Of a stretch of DNA of 54,986 nt, positions 9,825 to 17,811 are shown piece after piece (within the stretch, counting starts at the first letter, position 1; each line of letters begins with the position of its first letter). Source of the DNA: Bacillota bacterium. Lineage in GTDB: Bacteria > Bacillota > Clostridia > Tissierellales > Peptoniphilaceae. Under the pieces are notes generated by a model, which was not told where the DNA came from, did no database searches, and saw only the letters and a program-made list of their open reading frames with translations. Position numbers and translations under genes: made by a program. The DNA lies in assembly GCA_030532225.1 (NCBI GenBank), contig JAUNLQ010000008.1, positions 1-54,986 of the forward strand, read 5' to 3'.

Positions 9825-9854
9825 ATTATAACTCATTGGCTGGAAATTATCCAA
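9825..9854 (-). promoter_or_regulatory. Promoter of the DAACS symporter gene
   Basis: On the minus strand: TTGGAT (9849-9854), 18-bp spacer, TATAAT (9825-9830). About 100 nt of AT-rich leader follows with no recognised motif. Confidence 0.6.
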
Positions 9855-9992
9855 GGAAAAGTGATTTATAGGAAAAATCTATAAAAGACCAAATAAAAAG
9901 AAAAAAACAAATCTATGATATACTATATTACAAGTAAGAAAAATTGGTATATATAAAATATAAGTAAAAACTAAATTAACTTAGGAGGAAAA

Positions 9993-11285
9993 ATGGAAGA
10001 AAAACAACTAGCAAGGGATTTGATTGACTTTATTGACAAAAGTCCATGTTCCTATTATTCAGTAAAAAACACAGTAGACCTATTAGAAGACAAGGGCTTT
10101 AAAGAATACAAGCTAAAAGACAGCCTTAGCCTTAAAGAAGGAGACAAGGGCTATTTTGTCGTAAATGGCTCAGGGATCCTAGCCTTTAATATAGGCTCTA
10201 AGGCCATAGAAGACCATGGCTTTAGCATTGTTGGATCTCATACAGACTCACCAGGCTTTAGGATTAAGGCCAATCCTATAATGAAAAAGGCAGGCCTAAT
10301 AAAATTAAACACAGAAGTATATGGAGGACCAATTTTTTCAACTTGGTTAGACAGGGTCCTATCCTTGGCAGGTAGGGTTTCTATAAAATCCTCAAAGTCC
10401 TTAGAACCTGAAACAAAGCTTATAAACATTGATAAGGACCTATTAATTATTCCAAATTTAGCCATCCACATGAACAGGGAAGTAAACAAGGACTTTTCCT
10501 ACAATCCACAAAATCACCTACTACCAATAATGGCCTTAGCTAGTAATGAAAAAGTAGATGAGAATTATTTAATTAAACTTTTGGCTAGTGAACTTGCTAT
10601 AAATGAAGACCAAATATTAGACTATGACCTTTATTTATATGACAGACAAAAGGGAAGCCTGTTAGGAGCCAATGAAGAATTTATTTCTGTTGGCAGACAA
10701 GACAACTTGTCCATGCTTTATTCATCTCTAAGGGCCTTTGTTGAAGGTAATCCTAAGGGTGTAAACATCCTACTTGCAACTGACAACGAAGAAGTAGGGT
10801 CTAGGTCTATACAAGGAGCAGACTCTCCAATGCTAGGAGACCTTTTAGAAAGAATTTCTTTAGGTCTAGGAAAGACCAGGGAAGAATATTTAAGAGCCTT
10901 GGCCCAATCCTTCTTGATTTCTTCAGATATGGCCCATGCCCTTCATCCTAACTTTGAAGAAGTGGCAGACCCAACTAACAGACCAATCTTAGGAGCAGGC
11001 CCAGTAATTAAATATGCAGCCAACAAGTCTTATACTTCAGATGCCTTTTCTGCAGCAGTCTTTAAAAACCTTTGTGACCTTGCCAATGTAAAATGCCAGG
11101 ACTTCCACAACAGGTCAGACAAGGCTGGTGGATCTACAATAGGACCTATTTCAGAAACTCATCTTTCTATAAAGGCTGTTGATATTGGTGGCCCAATGTT
11201 TGCTATGCACTCAATTAGAGAGCTTGGTGCAGTTAGTGACCTTTTAGACTTTTATAAGGTAGTTAAGGTCTTCTACAGCCTTTAA
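9993..11285 (+). CDS. M18 family aminopeptidase (first of two)
   Basis: Cytosolic dinuclear-zinc aminopeptidase that removes N-terminal residues from peptides. 430 aa. Metal and catalytic motifs are intact: GSHTDSPGF (H83, D85), VGRQDNLSM, DNEEVGSRS and SSDMAHALHPN. The SD TAGGAGG precedes ATG 9993. It is closest in layout to the DNPEP/ApeB branch of M18, and differs from the other M18 enzyme at 12,469, which has different spacing and sequence around the ligands. A folate transporter unit with its own promoter follows. Confidence 0.92.
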   Translation: MEEKQLARDLIDFIDKSPCSYYSVKNTVDLLEDKGFKEYKLKDSLSLKEGDKGYFVVNGSGILAFNIGSKAIEDHGFSIVGSHTDSPGFRIKANPIMKKAGLIKLNTEVYGGPIFSTWLDRVLSLAGRVSIKSSKSLEPETKLINIDKDLLIIPNLAIHMNREVNKDFSYNPQNHLLPIMALASNEKVDENYLIKLLASELAINEDQILDYDLYLYDRQKGSLLGANEEFISVGRQDNLSMLYSSLRAFVEGNPKGVNILLATDNEEVGSRSIQGADSPMLGDLLERISLGLGKTREEYLRALAQSFLISSDMAHALHPNFEEVADPTNRPILGAGPVIKYAANKSYTSDAFSAAVFKNLCDLANVKCQDFHNRSDKAGGSTIGPISETHLSIKAVDIGGPMFAMHSIRELGAVSDLLDFYKVVKVFYSL

Positions 11286-11298
11286 CTTTGACTAGGTC

Positions 11299-11327
11299 TT
11301 GAATTTATTAGCTATTTCTAGTATTAT
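11299..11327 (+). promoter_or_regulatory. Promoter of the folT transcript
   Basis: TTGAAT (11299-11304), 17-bp spacer, TATTAT (11322-11327). It places the start of transcription about 20 nt before the tetrahydrofolate aptamer. Confidence 0.6.
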
Positions 11328-11351
11328 TAGTTAGCACGAAATATATAAATA

Positions 11352-11456
11352 TCAGGGTAGGTGCTTGGCGTCAAGTGACTGAGGATGGAACGTTGCCTCA
11401 GTACGAAAATTTTTTACGATCAAGTAGCCGCGTTCACTGCTTAATAAGGCCCTCCT
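11352..11456 (+). promoter_or_regulatory. Tetrahydrofolate (THF-I) riboswitch
   Basis: Matches the THF aptamer block by block: GCGTCAAGTG (known GCGUUAAGUG), a P3 stem ACTGAGG/CCTCAGT around ATGGAACGTTG, then ACGAA and CCGCG. A P1 of AGGG (11354-11357) with CCCT (11450-11453) can close it. Downstream, CCTCCTT (11451-11457) is complementary to the folT SD AAGGAGG (11474-11480), and ACTGCTTA (11436-11443) can pair with TAAGCAGT (11460-11467). Control of translation is therefore likely. Confidence 0.85.
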
Positions 11457-11485
11457 TACTAAGCAGTAGCAAAAAGGAGGAAAAT

Positions 11486-12418
11486 ATGAAAAAAGATATT
11501 TCTATGAAATCCTGGATTACAATTGTAATCTTAGGTGTTTTAAGTGCCTATGCAATTAGATTTAATACAAGCCCAGAAATTTACACAGGTCTTGTGTTTG
11601 CTCTAGTAGGCGTGTTGTTTGTAGGATTTTATGCAGAAGACAAAATTCTAGGTGGAATCCTAGGAGCTTTAGTTGTTGGTGGAGGCTTATTAATTAGAAA
11701 ATTTATGCCGATAATCCCAACTAACAAGAATCCAGAAAAGTTAGCAGCTTTAATGGAAAAATACAATGCTTATAAAGATTTTTTAGCTAAGTATTTTGTT
11801 CTCATTATCCTAGTAGCCTTTGTAATTGGATTTATAGGTGGAGCCATAGGCAAGGCCATTGAAGAAGACAGAAAACTAAATAAGAAGTTCTCAACTTATA
11901 GACTAACTTATTTGGCAATTTTTGTGGCCCTATCTGTTGTAATTAACACAGCTAGAATTGGATCAATCTCTTTTGGAGGCTTTCCAATTATTCTATCAGG
12001 TTACTTCCTAGGACCTGTAAATGGCTTTATAGTTGGTGGAGTTGCAGACATTGTAGGCTTTATAATAAGACCATCTTCAACTGGATCTTTCAATCCACTA
12101 TTCGCCTTAACATCAGCCTTAACAGGACTAATACCAGTTTTGGTAACTAGACTTTTAAAAGAAGAATATCCAAAGTATTCCTTTATAAAAGTGTTAATTG
12201 GTGTATTTATAGGCCAAATGATTACCTCAGTAATAATGGTGCCATTCTTTAGAGTTATTCTTTATGGAGGCAACACCTTTGCTTACTTTGCAGGTAAGGC
12301 CTTTGTAAAACAAATAGTTTCAATACCTGTTTATGCCTTCTTAGTTGTAGCAATAGCTGAAAAGGTAGGAGCAAACTTAAGCTTCAAAAAAATTAGAAGC
12401 ACAAAAACTGAACAATAA
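11486..12418 (+). CDS. folT: Folate ECF transporter S component, N-terminally extended
   Basis: Substrate-binding membrane subunit of an energy-coupling-factor importer for folate. The shared EcfA/EcfT genes are not nearby. ATG 11486 has the SD AAAGGAGG and follows the THF riboswitch. The S-component core begins near residue 130 (YLAIFVALSVVINTARIG) and contains SFGGFPIILSGYFLGPVNGF. Before it stand about 130 residues with roughly four hydrophobic segments, so the 310-aa protein is much longer than a usual S component (about 170-200 aa). Riboswitch class and core sequence agree on folate. Confidence 0.85.
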   Translation: MKKDISMKSWITIVILGVLSAYAIRFNTSPEIYTGLVFALVGVLFVGFYAEDKILGGILGALVVGGGLLIRKFMPIIPTNKNPEKLAALMEKYNAYKDFLAKYFVLIILVAFVIGFIGGAIGKAIEEDRKLNKKFSTYRLTYLAIFVALSVVINTARIGSISFGGFPIILSGYFLGPVNGFIVGGVADIVGFIIRPSSTGSFNPLFALTSALTGLIPVLVTRLLKEEYPKYSFIKVLIGVFIGQMITSVIMVPFFRVILYGGNTFAYFAGKAFVKQIVSIPVYAFLVVAIAEKVGANLSFKKIRSTKTEQ

Positions 12419-12424
12419 AAAAAC

Positions 12425-12464
12425 AAAAACACCTTCAATCTTCTAGGATCGAAGGTGTTTTTTT
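12425..12464. terminator. Bidirectional terminator between folT and the second M18 gene
   Basis: AAAAACACCTTC (12425-12436) pairs with GAAGGTGTTTTT (12451-12462), giving A-runs and T-runs on both sides, so it can stop transcription from either direction. Confidence 0.88.
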
Positions 12465-12468
12465 GGTC

Positions 12469-13860
12469 TTATTTCATAAAAGCCTTATAAGCCTTATAAG
12501 TCATATAGCAGTCAGCCTTAGAAACTAACTCAATTGGTGCGTGCATGGAAAGCATGGCAGTTCCAATATCTAGAACTTCTGCTCCATACTTGGCTATATA
12601 GCCAGCTATAGTGCCGCCACCACCTTGGTCAATTTTTCCAAGCTCGCCAGTTTGGTAGATAACATTATTTTCTCTAAAGGTTTTTCTAACTTCTCTTAAA
12701 AATTCTGCATTGGCATCGTTAGATCCACCCTTTCCTCTAGCGCCTACATATTTAGACATACATATACCTTGGCCTAGGTAGGCAGAGTTTAGTGGGTCCA
12801 TAGTTTCCTTATAGTCTGGGTCCATAGCTGGAGAAACGTCAGCTGACAGACACTTAGAATTTGCAAGAGCCCTTCTAACAAGTAGGTTAGAGTGGTGGCC
12901 TAGGCCTGCAGAAACTTCTGCTACCATGTTTTCAAAAAACTTAGCTTCCATAGAAGTATTTCCAACAGAGCCAATTTCTTCCTTGTCAACTAAAAGAGCT
13001 ACAGCAGTTCTCTCAGGATTTTCTACTTCCATAATAGCTTGGAAGGCAGCATAAGAACAAACTCTATCGTCATGGCCATGGGCAGCAATCATAGACCTGT
13101 CCAAGCCAACGTCTCTAGCCTTTGATGCAGGAACAGCTTCAAGTTCAGCAATTTGGAAATCTTCTTCAACTATTTTATAATCTTCATAAAGCTTTTTCAA
13201 AATAGCAGCCTTAATTGGATTTTCTTTTTCTTCAATACCAAAAGAAGAGTGGCCAGCTACTAGATTTAAAGACTCTCCTGTAATACCTTCTGCCATAGTC
13301 TTTTTGTTTAAGTCAGCAGAAAGATGGGCAAGTAGGTCAGTTATATAGAATATTGGATCATCTTCCTTGTCTCCTATGGAAATTTCAATCATTTCATCTT
13401 CTGAATTAACAATAACTCCATGAAGAGCTAGAGGAATAGTTGTCCATTGGTATTTTTTAATGCCACCATAGTAGTGGGTTTTTAAAAGAGCTAGGTTAGA
13501 ATCTTCATAAAGAGGGTTGGCTTTAAGATCCAGCCTTGGAGCATCAATATGAGCGCCAACAATGTTCATTCCCTTTTCCAAATCTTCCTTGCCTAAAACC
13601 ATTAGGACTAGAGACTTGTTTTTGTTATTTAAATAAATTTTGTCACCAGCCTTAAGGCCTTTTTCTTGGGCCTCTTCTAAGGAAACAAAACCATTTTTCT
13701 TAGCTTCTTCTAAAAGATATTTTGTAGCTAATCTTTCAGTCTTACCATTGTCTAAGAACTTCTTGTATTTTTCCCCATAGGAAAAAATTGCATCGTGTTC
13801 TTCCTTAGATACTTCTTGCCAAATGTTTTTCTTTTTCAACTGTAAATCTTCTAAATTCAT
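12469..13860 (-). CDS. apeA: M18 family aminopeptidase 1 (second of two)
   Basis: 463 aa, a zinc aminopeptidase of the clostridial aminopeptidase-1 branch. GAHIDAPRLD (H104, D106), AHGHDDRVCSYAA, DKEEIGSVGNTS and SADVSPAMDPDY carry the ligands, and GGGGTIAGY lies near the C-terminus. The SD AGGAGG ends a few bases before ATG 13860. It is the second gene of a minus-strand pair, 11 nt after the DUF523 gene, and may work with cytosolic peptide turnover; no transporter is attached. Confidence 0.92.
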   Translation of the reverse strand: MNLEDLQLKKKNIWQEVSKEEHDAIFSYGEKYKKFLDNGKTERLATKYLLEEAKKNGFVSLEEAQEKGLKAGDKIYLNNKNKSLVLMVLGKEDLEKGMNIVGAHIDAPRLDLKANPLYEDSNLALLKTHYYGGIKKYQWTTIPLALHGVIVNSEDEMIEISIGDKEDDPIFYITDLLAHLSADLNKKTMAEGITGESLNLVAGHSSFGIEEKENPIKAAILKKLYEDYKIVEEDFQIAELEAVPASKARDVGLDRSMIAAHGHDDRVCSYAAFQAIMEVENPERTAVALLVDKEEIGSVGNTSMEAKFFENMVAEVSAGLGHHSNLLVRRALANSKCLSADVSPAMDPDYKETMDPLNSAYLGQGICMSKYVGARGKGGSNDANAEFLREVRKTFRENNVIYQTGELGKIDQGGGGTIAGYIAKYGAEVLDIGTAMLSMHAPIELVSKADCYMTYKAYKAFMK

Positions 13861-13871
13861 TAAGAACCTCC

Positions 13872-14291
13872 TTATAATTCCTCTTCAGAAATTACTTCAA
13901 TATTTTCTTTTAAAAAGAGCCTGGCAGTAATGCCATCTCCTTTAACAAGCCTTTTACAAAAGTTTCCATCATAAATTTGGCCCCTGCCACAAGAAGGGCT
14001 TCTAGCTTTTAGGATTGCTTTCTTGGCGCCATAAAGTCTGGCCAGCCTTAAGCCTTCCTCTGCACCTTTTTCATATTCCTTGGTCAGATCTTTGCCATAA
14101 ATATTTATAACCCTGCCCTTATTAATTTCAGATGGAGGCCTTGGAGTAGGCAGGCCACCTAAAATTTCTGGACAGAAGGGAATAAGATCATAGTGGTCTA
14201 AAAGCTTTAGGACCCTAGGATCTTCCTTGGATTTTTGGTCATATCTGCAGGATACACCTAAAAGGCAGGCAGAAACTAAAATTTTTTCCAT
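13872..14291 (-). CDS. DUF523 family protein (YbbK-like)
   Basis: 139 aa. Family hallmarks are present: ILVSACLLGVSCRYD at the N-terminus and KARSPSCGRGQIYDG in the second half, with paired cysteines (C8 and C15; one in FCPEILGG; one in PSCG) that suggest a metal or persulfide site. The biochemical role of the family is not established as far as I know. First gene of the pair with the M18 aminopeptidase. Confidence 0.85.
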   Translation of the reverse strand: MEKILVSACLLGVSCRYDQKSKEDPRVLKLLDHYDLIPFCPEILGGLPTPRPPSEINKGRVINIYGKDLTKEYEKGAEEGLRLARLYGAKKAILKARSPSCGRGQIYDGNFCKRLVKGDGITARLFLKENIEVISEEEL

Positions 14292-14421
14292 AAAGAAACC
14301 TCCACTCTCATTTTAACATAAATATTAAAAATTCGAAAAATTTATGAAAATAAACTTTGTCCTGTGTTTTTTCAAGAAGAGATGGCTATAAATATTCTAG
14401 GAAATAAGAAGGAGGAAAGCT

Positions 14422-15165
14422 ATGGTAAATGAAATAAGAGATTATGGGCACCATGTAATTACAAAAAAAGAAGAAGAACAAATTGCAAAAGTTACAAAAA
14501 TCATACCAGAAGTAGAATCAAAACTTAGAGGCAAACTCATCAAGGTCCCTGAAATTATTTATAAGGCATCTGGAATAAAAGTCCTAGACAAAAGAATAAA
14601 GTCTTTAATATTCACAACAGATGCAGCCATAATGAAAAACAACAACGCCCAAGCCACAATAGGCGTTTATCCTTTTACTCCTCAACTTGCAGTAATGGAA
14701 GCTGTAATTGAACTGTCATCAGTTCCAGCCTTTGTTGGAGTAGGGGGAGGACCAACCCCAGCCAAAAGAGCAGTTGAAATGGCCCTACTAGCAGAACTAA
14801 AAGGAGCCTATGGAGTAGTACTTAATGCGCCTACACACTTAGAGACCATAAGACAGGTGGCAGAACACTTAGACATAGCAGTAGTGTGTACAGTAGCATC
14901 ATTAGATGACCACTACATGGAAAAAATAAAAGCAGGAGCCAACATACTAAACGTATCAGGAGGCAAGAACACAGCCAAAATTGTAAAAGAAATTAGAGAT
15001 AAAGTAGGCCCTCACTTTCCAATAATAGCAACAGGGGGACCAACAGACGAAACTATTTTAGAAACAATAATGGCAGGAGCCAACGCCATAACCTATACCC
15101 CACCAACAACAGCAGAAATATTTGAAAAAGTAATGGAATCCTACAGAATAAAAATTGAAGAATAG
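14422..15165 (+). CDS. TIM-barrel protein of unknown function (often labelled hydrolase)
   Basis: 247 aa. The sequence alternates short beta strands and helices as in a (beta/alpha)8 barrel. The last strands read HFPIIATGGPTDE and GANAITYTPP, the kind of phosphate-binding end seen in thiamine-phosphate synthase or aldolase-like barrels. GVGGGPTPAKRAVEM is the other striking motif. No family-defining catalytic residues could be assigned, so I give no substrate. SD AAGGAGG; single-gene unit with a terminator at 15,175. Confidence 0.7.
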   Translation: MVNEIRDYGHHVITKKEEEQIAKVTKIIPEVESKLRGKLIKVPEIIYKASGIKVLDKRIKSLIFTTDAAIMKNNNAQATIGVYPFTPQLAVMEAVIELSSVPAFVGVGGGPTPAKRAVEMALLAELKGAYGVVLNAPTHLETIRQVAEHLDIAVVCTVASLDDHYMEKIKAGANILNVSGGKNTAKIVKEIRDKVGPHFPIIATGGPTDETILETIMAGANAITYTPPTTAEIFEKVMESYRIKIEE

Positions 15166-15174
15166 AACAATTAG

Positions 15175-15205
15175 CCTAGGTTTGGAAAAGAAACCTGGGT
15201 TTTTT
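15175..15205 (+). terminator. Terminator after the TIM-barrel gene
   Basis: CCTAGGTTT (15175-15183) pairs with AAACCTGGG (15191-15199, one G-T pair) and is followed by six T. Confidence 0.9.
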
Positions 15206-15452
15206 ATTGCCTAAACTAAATAAATAAAAAACTAACAAATCCATAGATATAAAAATTATTTGTGTTATAATAGGCAATGGCACTAAAAATCACTAAAACA
15301 CTAGATGATATTTTTTATCTGAGAAAAATACGAATGATATAATTTTAATTAAATAGCTTTGTAACTATCAATGATAAAAAATACCCAATATAATATTGTG
15401 AAGTGCCAAATAAATTTTAGCTTTTGTTAAAAATAAAAATTAGGAGGAAACA

Positions 15453-16013
15453 ATGACAAAATCTAGAAGAGATTTTTTAAAGGACCTAGGAAAAATCGCT
15501 GGTGGCGTTGCTTTAGTTAGTTTAGCTGGTCCTTTTTCTCAAATTGCTAAGGCTGAAGAAAAAACAGCAGAAGAAGAACAAGAAGACTTTAAGTGGGAAG
15601 AAAGGGAAAAACCTTGCGATCTTATAGAAGAAATTAATGACCCTTCTATAGAAAGACCTTATAGGGCTTTTAAGTACAAGGCTGATTATAGAGCTCACAT
15701 AAGTGAACTTTCTTTTGAAATAAACACAGAAGATTTAACAGTAAGAAACATTGTATTTGTAGATGGTTGTGACGGAAGTACAACAGGTGTTGCCAATATG
15801 GCTGATGGTAAGGATGCTGACTTTATAATATCTAGACTAAAGGGCTTACAATGTAATGCTATTAAAAGCGGGTCTTCTTGTCCTGACCAATTAGCTAATG
15901 CCTTGGAACAAGCAGTGAAAATTATAAAAGGAACAGCTTGTACGCATTGTTTCTTTGCAGGTAACTTTAATAGTGCTAAGTGTTCTAACTTAGATAATTT
16001 TAAAAGAGCTTAA
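15453..16013 (+). CDS. Tat-exported TSCPD-domain protein
   Basis: 186 aa. The N-terminus has a full twin-arginine signal, SRRDFLK followed by a hydrophobic stretch and an ALVSLAG...AKAEE cleavage region, so export of a folded protein is likely. The mature part carries a TSCPD domain (residues about 80-155) with GCDGS (C106), C134 and SSCPDQ (C143). The usual first cysteine of the domain falls at His82. A C-terminal ACTHC (C163, C166) with C177 adds a second possible metal site, and C55 lies in the linker. SD TAGGAGG. The next gene, 13 nt on, also has a TSCPD domain. I know no function for exported TSCPD proteins; a metal or redox role is inference. Confidence 0.75.
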   Translation: MTKSRRDFLKDLGKIAGGVALVSLAGPFSQIAKAEEKTAEEEQEDFKWEEREKPCDLIEEINDPSIERPYRAFKYKADYRAHISELSFEINTEDLTVRNIVFVDGCDGSTTGVANMADGKDADFIISRLKGLQCNAIKSGSSCPDQLANALEQAVKIIKGTACTHCFFAGNFNSAKCSNLDNFKRA

Positions 16014-16026
16014 TTAGGAGTGAATT

Positions 16027-16812
16027 ATGAAAAAGAATTTAAAATACTTAATTGTTCTACTTTGTTTATCCTTAGTTTTTGTTGGTTGTAACAAGAAAAC
16101 AGCCAATGTGGCTCAGGGGGAAGAAGCTACTATAAAAGAAGAAAATAAAGACTATCAAGAAAAATCTAGTGACACAAGGGTCTACGAAGGTCTAGGCCAA
16201 GGTAGAAATGGCGAAATAAAAGTAGCTGTAAGTTTAGATGCTGATAAGAAAATTGTAGACTTACAATTATTAGACCATGAAGAAAGTGACGGTTTTTGGG
16301 AAAAGGCCTTAGAAGGAATGAAAGAGCAAATGGTTGAAAAACAAAGCCTGGCCATTGAAGCAGTTTCAGGAGCAACCTTAACTAGCAATGGTATTATGGA
16401 AGGAGCGGCCCAAGCTTTAGAAGGGGCTGAACTTAACCTAGAAGATTTAGGCTATATCCCACCAGCTTTGCCAGACCCATCTGAACAAATTGTAGAAACA
16501 GGTGCTAATAAAGTTGGTATAAGAAATTTTGAATACACAACCCAAGGAAATACATGTTCAACAAAAATTACCTTTAATATAAAAGAAGAAGACATGACAG
16601 TGTATGACCTTATTGTATATAATGGTTGCGATGGAAATGCAAGAGGATTTTCTGCCTTAGCTGACGGTTCTAATGTAGATGATATAATCCAAAGATTTGA
16701 AGGTGTAACTTGCCACTCATCTGATGGATCATCATGTCCAGACCAAGTGGCGAAAGCATTAAACGAAGCAAGATACTTGATCCAAGGAGAAAGATTACTT
16801 GTAAAAAATTAA
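16027..16812 (+). CDS. Lipoprotein with FMN-binding and TSCPD domains
   Basis: 261 aa. A signal peptide ends at lipobox cysteine C21 (VFVGC), so the protein is predicted to sit outside, anchored in the membrane. Residues about 50-135 form an FMN_bind domain with EAVSGATLTS; Thr117 matches the residue to which ApbE attaches FMN in NqrC/RnfG proteins. Residues about 170-250 form a TSCPD domain with four cysteines: TCS (C177), GCDG (C201), TCH (C229) and SSCPDQ (C237). It follows the Tat-exported TSCPD gene in one operon and ends at a terminator. A role in extracellular electron transfer is plausible but inferred; no apbE or redox partner is in the window. Confidence 0.78.
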   Translation: MKKNLKYLIVLLCLSLVFVGCNKKTANVAQGEEATIKEENKDYQEKSSDTRVYEGLGQGRNGEIKVAVSLDADKKIVDLQLLDHEESDGFWEKALEGMKEQMVEKQSLAIEAVSGATLTSNGIMEGAAQALEGAELNLEDLGYIPPALPDPSEQIVETGANKVGIRNFEYTTQGNTCSTKITFNIKEEDMTVYDLIVYNGCDGNARGFSALADGSNVDDIIQRFEGVTCHSSDGSSCPDQVAKALNEARYLIQGERLLVKN

Positions 16813-16818
16813 AAATAA

Positions 16819-16852
16819 GAGGACTTTGTTAGAGCAACAGAGTCCTTTTTAT
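16819..16852 (+). terminator. Terminator of the TSCPD gene pair
   Basis: GGACTTTGTT pairs with AACAGAGTCC across a short loop and runs into TTTTTATTT. It overlaps the 3' end of the convergent minus-strand gene. Confidence 0.85.
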
Positions 16853-17502
16853 TTGGATAAGGATTTTAAAGTTTGAAAAATATTTTCTTGTTTATCTACT
16901 GCAGGATTATATGAAAAATACTTTAAGGCCTTTCCTACTATTGGTCCAGACAAAAAGCCAGCTAATACAGTACCGATACCTACAGTTGCTCCTAGTATAT
17001 AGCCTACGAAAATAGCAGATATTTCTAAAGCTATCCTAAGTTTTACAAAATCTAATTTAAATCTTTGGCTAAGTAAAAGAGACAGGCTGTCCCTAGGCCC
17101 ACTTCCTAGTTTTATTGAAATATAATAGGCACAGCCAATACCATGAAAGACAAGGCCAAAAACCAAGAAGACTATTCTTAAGGCCAAGGAATCAAAACTA
17201 ATAGCTGAAAGAAGCCAGGAACAAATATCAGAAAATACCCCAATAGAAAGCATATTTAAAATCGTTCCTATACCTGGAATCATTCCCAGGGCCATATCTA
17301 TTAATAAAATTACCAAGGCAGTTAGGCTAACGGCAGTGCCAAAGGTCATATTAAAAGTAAGAGACAGTCCATGGTCCAAGGTGGACCAAGCACTCATACC
17401 AAAATTGGCCTTTAATGACAAGGCATTGCCTAAACCAATTATAAAAAAGCCAAGAAGAATCTTCAGTATTCTTTGGGCCAAAATTTTATATTCATTTTTC
17501 AT
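16849..17502 (-). CDS. YczE/YyaS/YitT-type integral membrane protein
   Basis: 217 aa with five or six hydrophobic segments and little else. Family features include GLGNALSLKANFGMSAWST near the N-terminus and KLGSGPRDSLSLLLS in the middle. Members of this family have no firmly established transport substrate. SD AGGAGG; own promoter (17,542-17,571). It is convergent with the TSCPD pair. Confidence 0.8.
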   Translation of the reverse strand: MKNEYKILAQRILKILLGFFIIGLGNALSLKANFGMSAWSTLDHGLSLTFNMTFGTAVSLTALVILLIDMALGMIPGIGTILNMLSIGVFSDICSWLLSAISFDSLALRIVFLVFGLVFHGIGCAYYISIKLGSGPRDSLSLLLSQRFKLDFVKLRIALEISAIFVGYILGATVGIGTVLAGFLSGPIVGKALKYFSYNPAVDKQENIFQTLKSLSK

Positions 17503-17541
17503 AAAAGCCTCCTTTGAAATAATAAAAGTTTTTATAATAAG

Positions 17542-17571
17542 AATTTACTTCTACATAGTGTCCTTTGTCAA
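17542..17571 (-). promoter_or_regulatory. Promoter of the YczE-like gene
   Basis: On the minus strand: a consensus TTGACA (17566-17571), 18-bp spacer, TAAATT (17542-17547). Confidence 0.5.
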
Positions 17572-17776
17572 CTTATTTAAGAGTTTTTCAGCTTTGTTAT
17601 TGGCAGAAATAAATTTCTCTTACTATTATATTACTACATTATTAATTAGATTAAAAATTAGTAAAAATTTTTTTGAAAAAGCCTTGATTTATATAAATAT
17701 TATGATATCATATTAAAGCTGCAAATTAAAAAAGAGAATTTTCTAGGCAAATTTCATCAAAATTTCACCTTAATTC
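17572..17776. other. AT-rich spacer without recognised content
   Basis: About 200 bp between the YczE-like gene promoter and the ribosomal promoter. I see no gene, RNA or clear hairpin in it. Confidence 0.5.
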
Positions 17777-17805
17777 TTGAAAATATCTGGCAGATATTAT
17801 ATAAT
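17777..17805 (+). promoter_or_regulatory. Main promoter of the S10 ribosomal operon
   Basis: TTGAAA (17777-17782), 17-bp spacer, TATAAT (17800-17805). The upstream 60 bp are very AT-rich, like an UP element. Transcription would start near 17,812 and leave a leader of about 225 nt. Confidence 0.8.
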
Positions 17806-17811
17806 ATTTGG

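Noticed and set aside
11375..11485. N-terminal extension of folT by 37 codons
   Set aside because: These codons are the THF riboswitch; ATG 11486 has the SD.
15206..15452. Possible Fur-like or other operator before the Tat substrate gene
   Set aside because: AT-rich with partial repeats such as ATCAATGATAA, but no match good enough to name.
17336..17716. 126-codon plus-strand frame
   Set aside because: Starts antisense to the YczE-like gene and runs through its promoter region; no SD.
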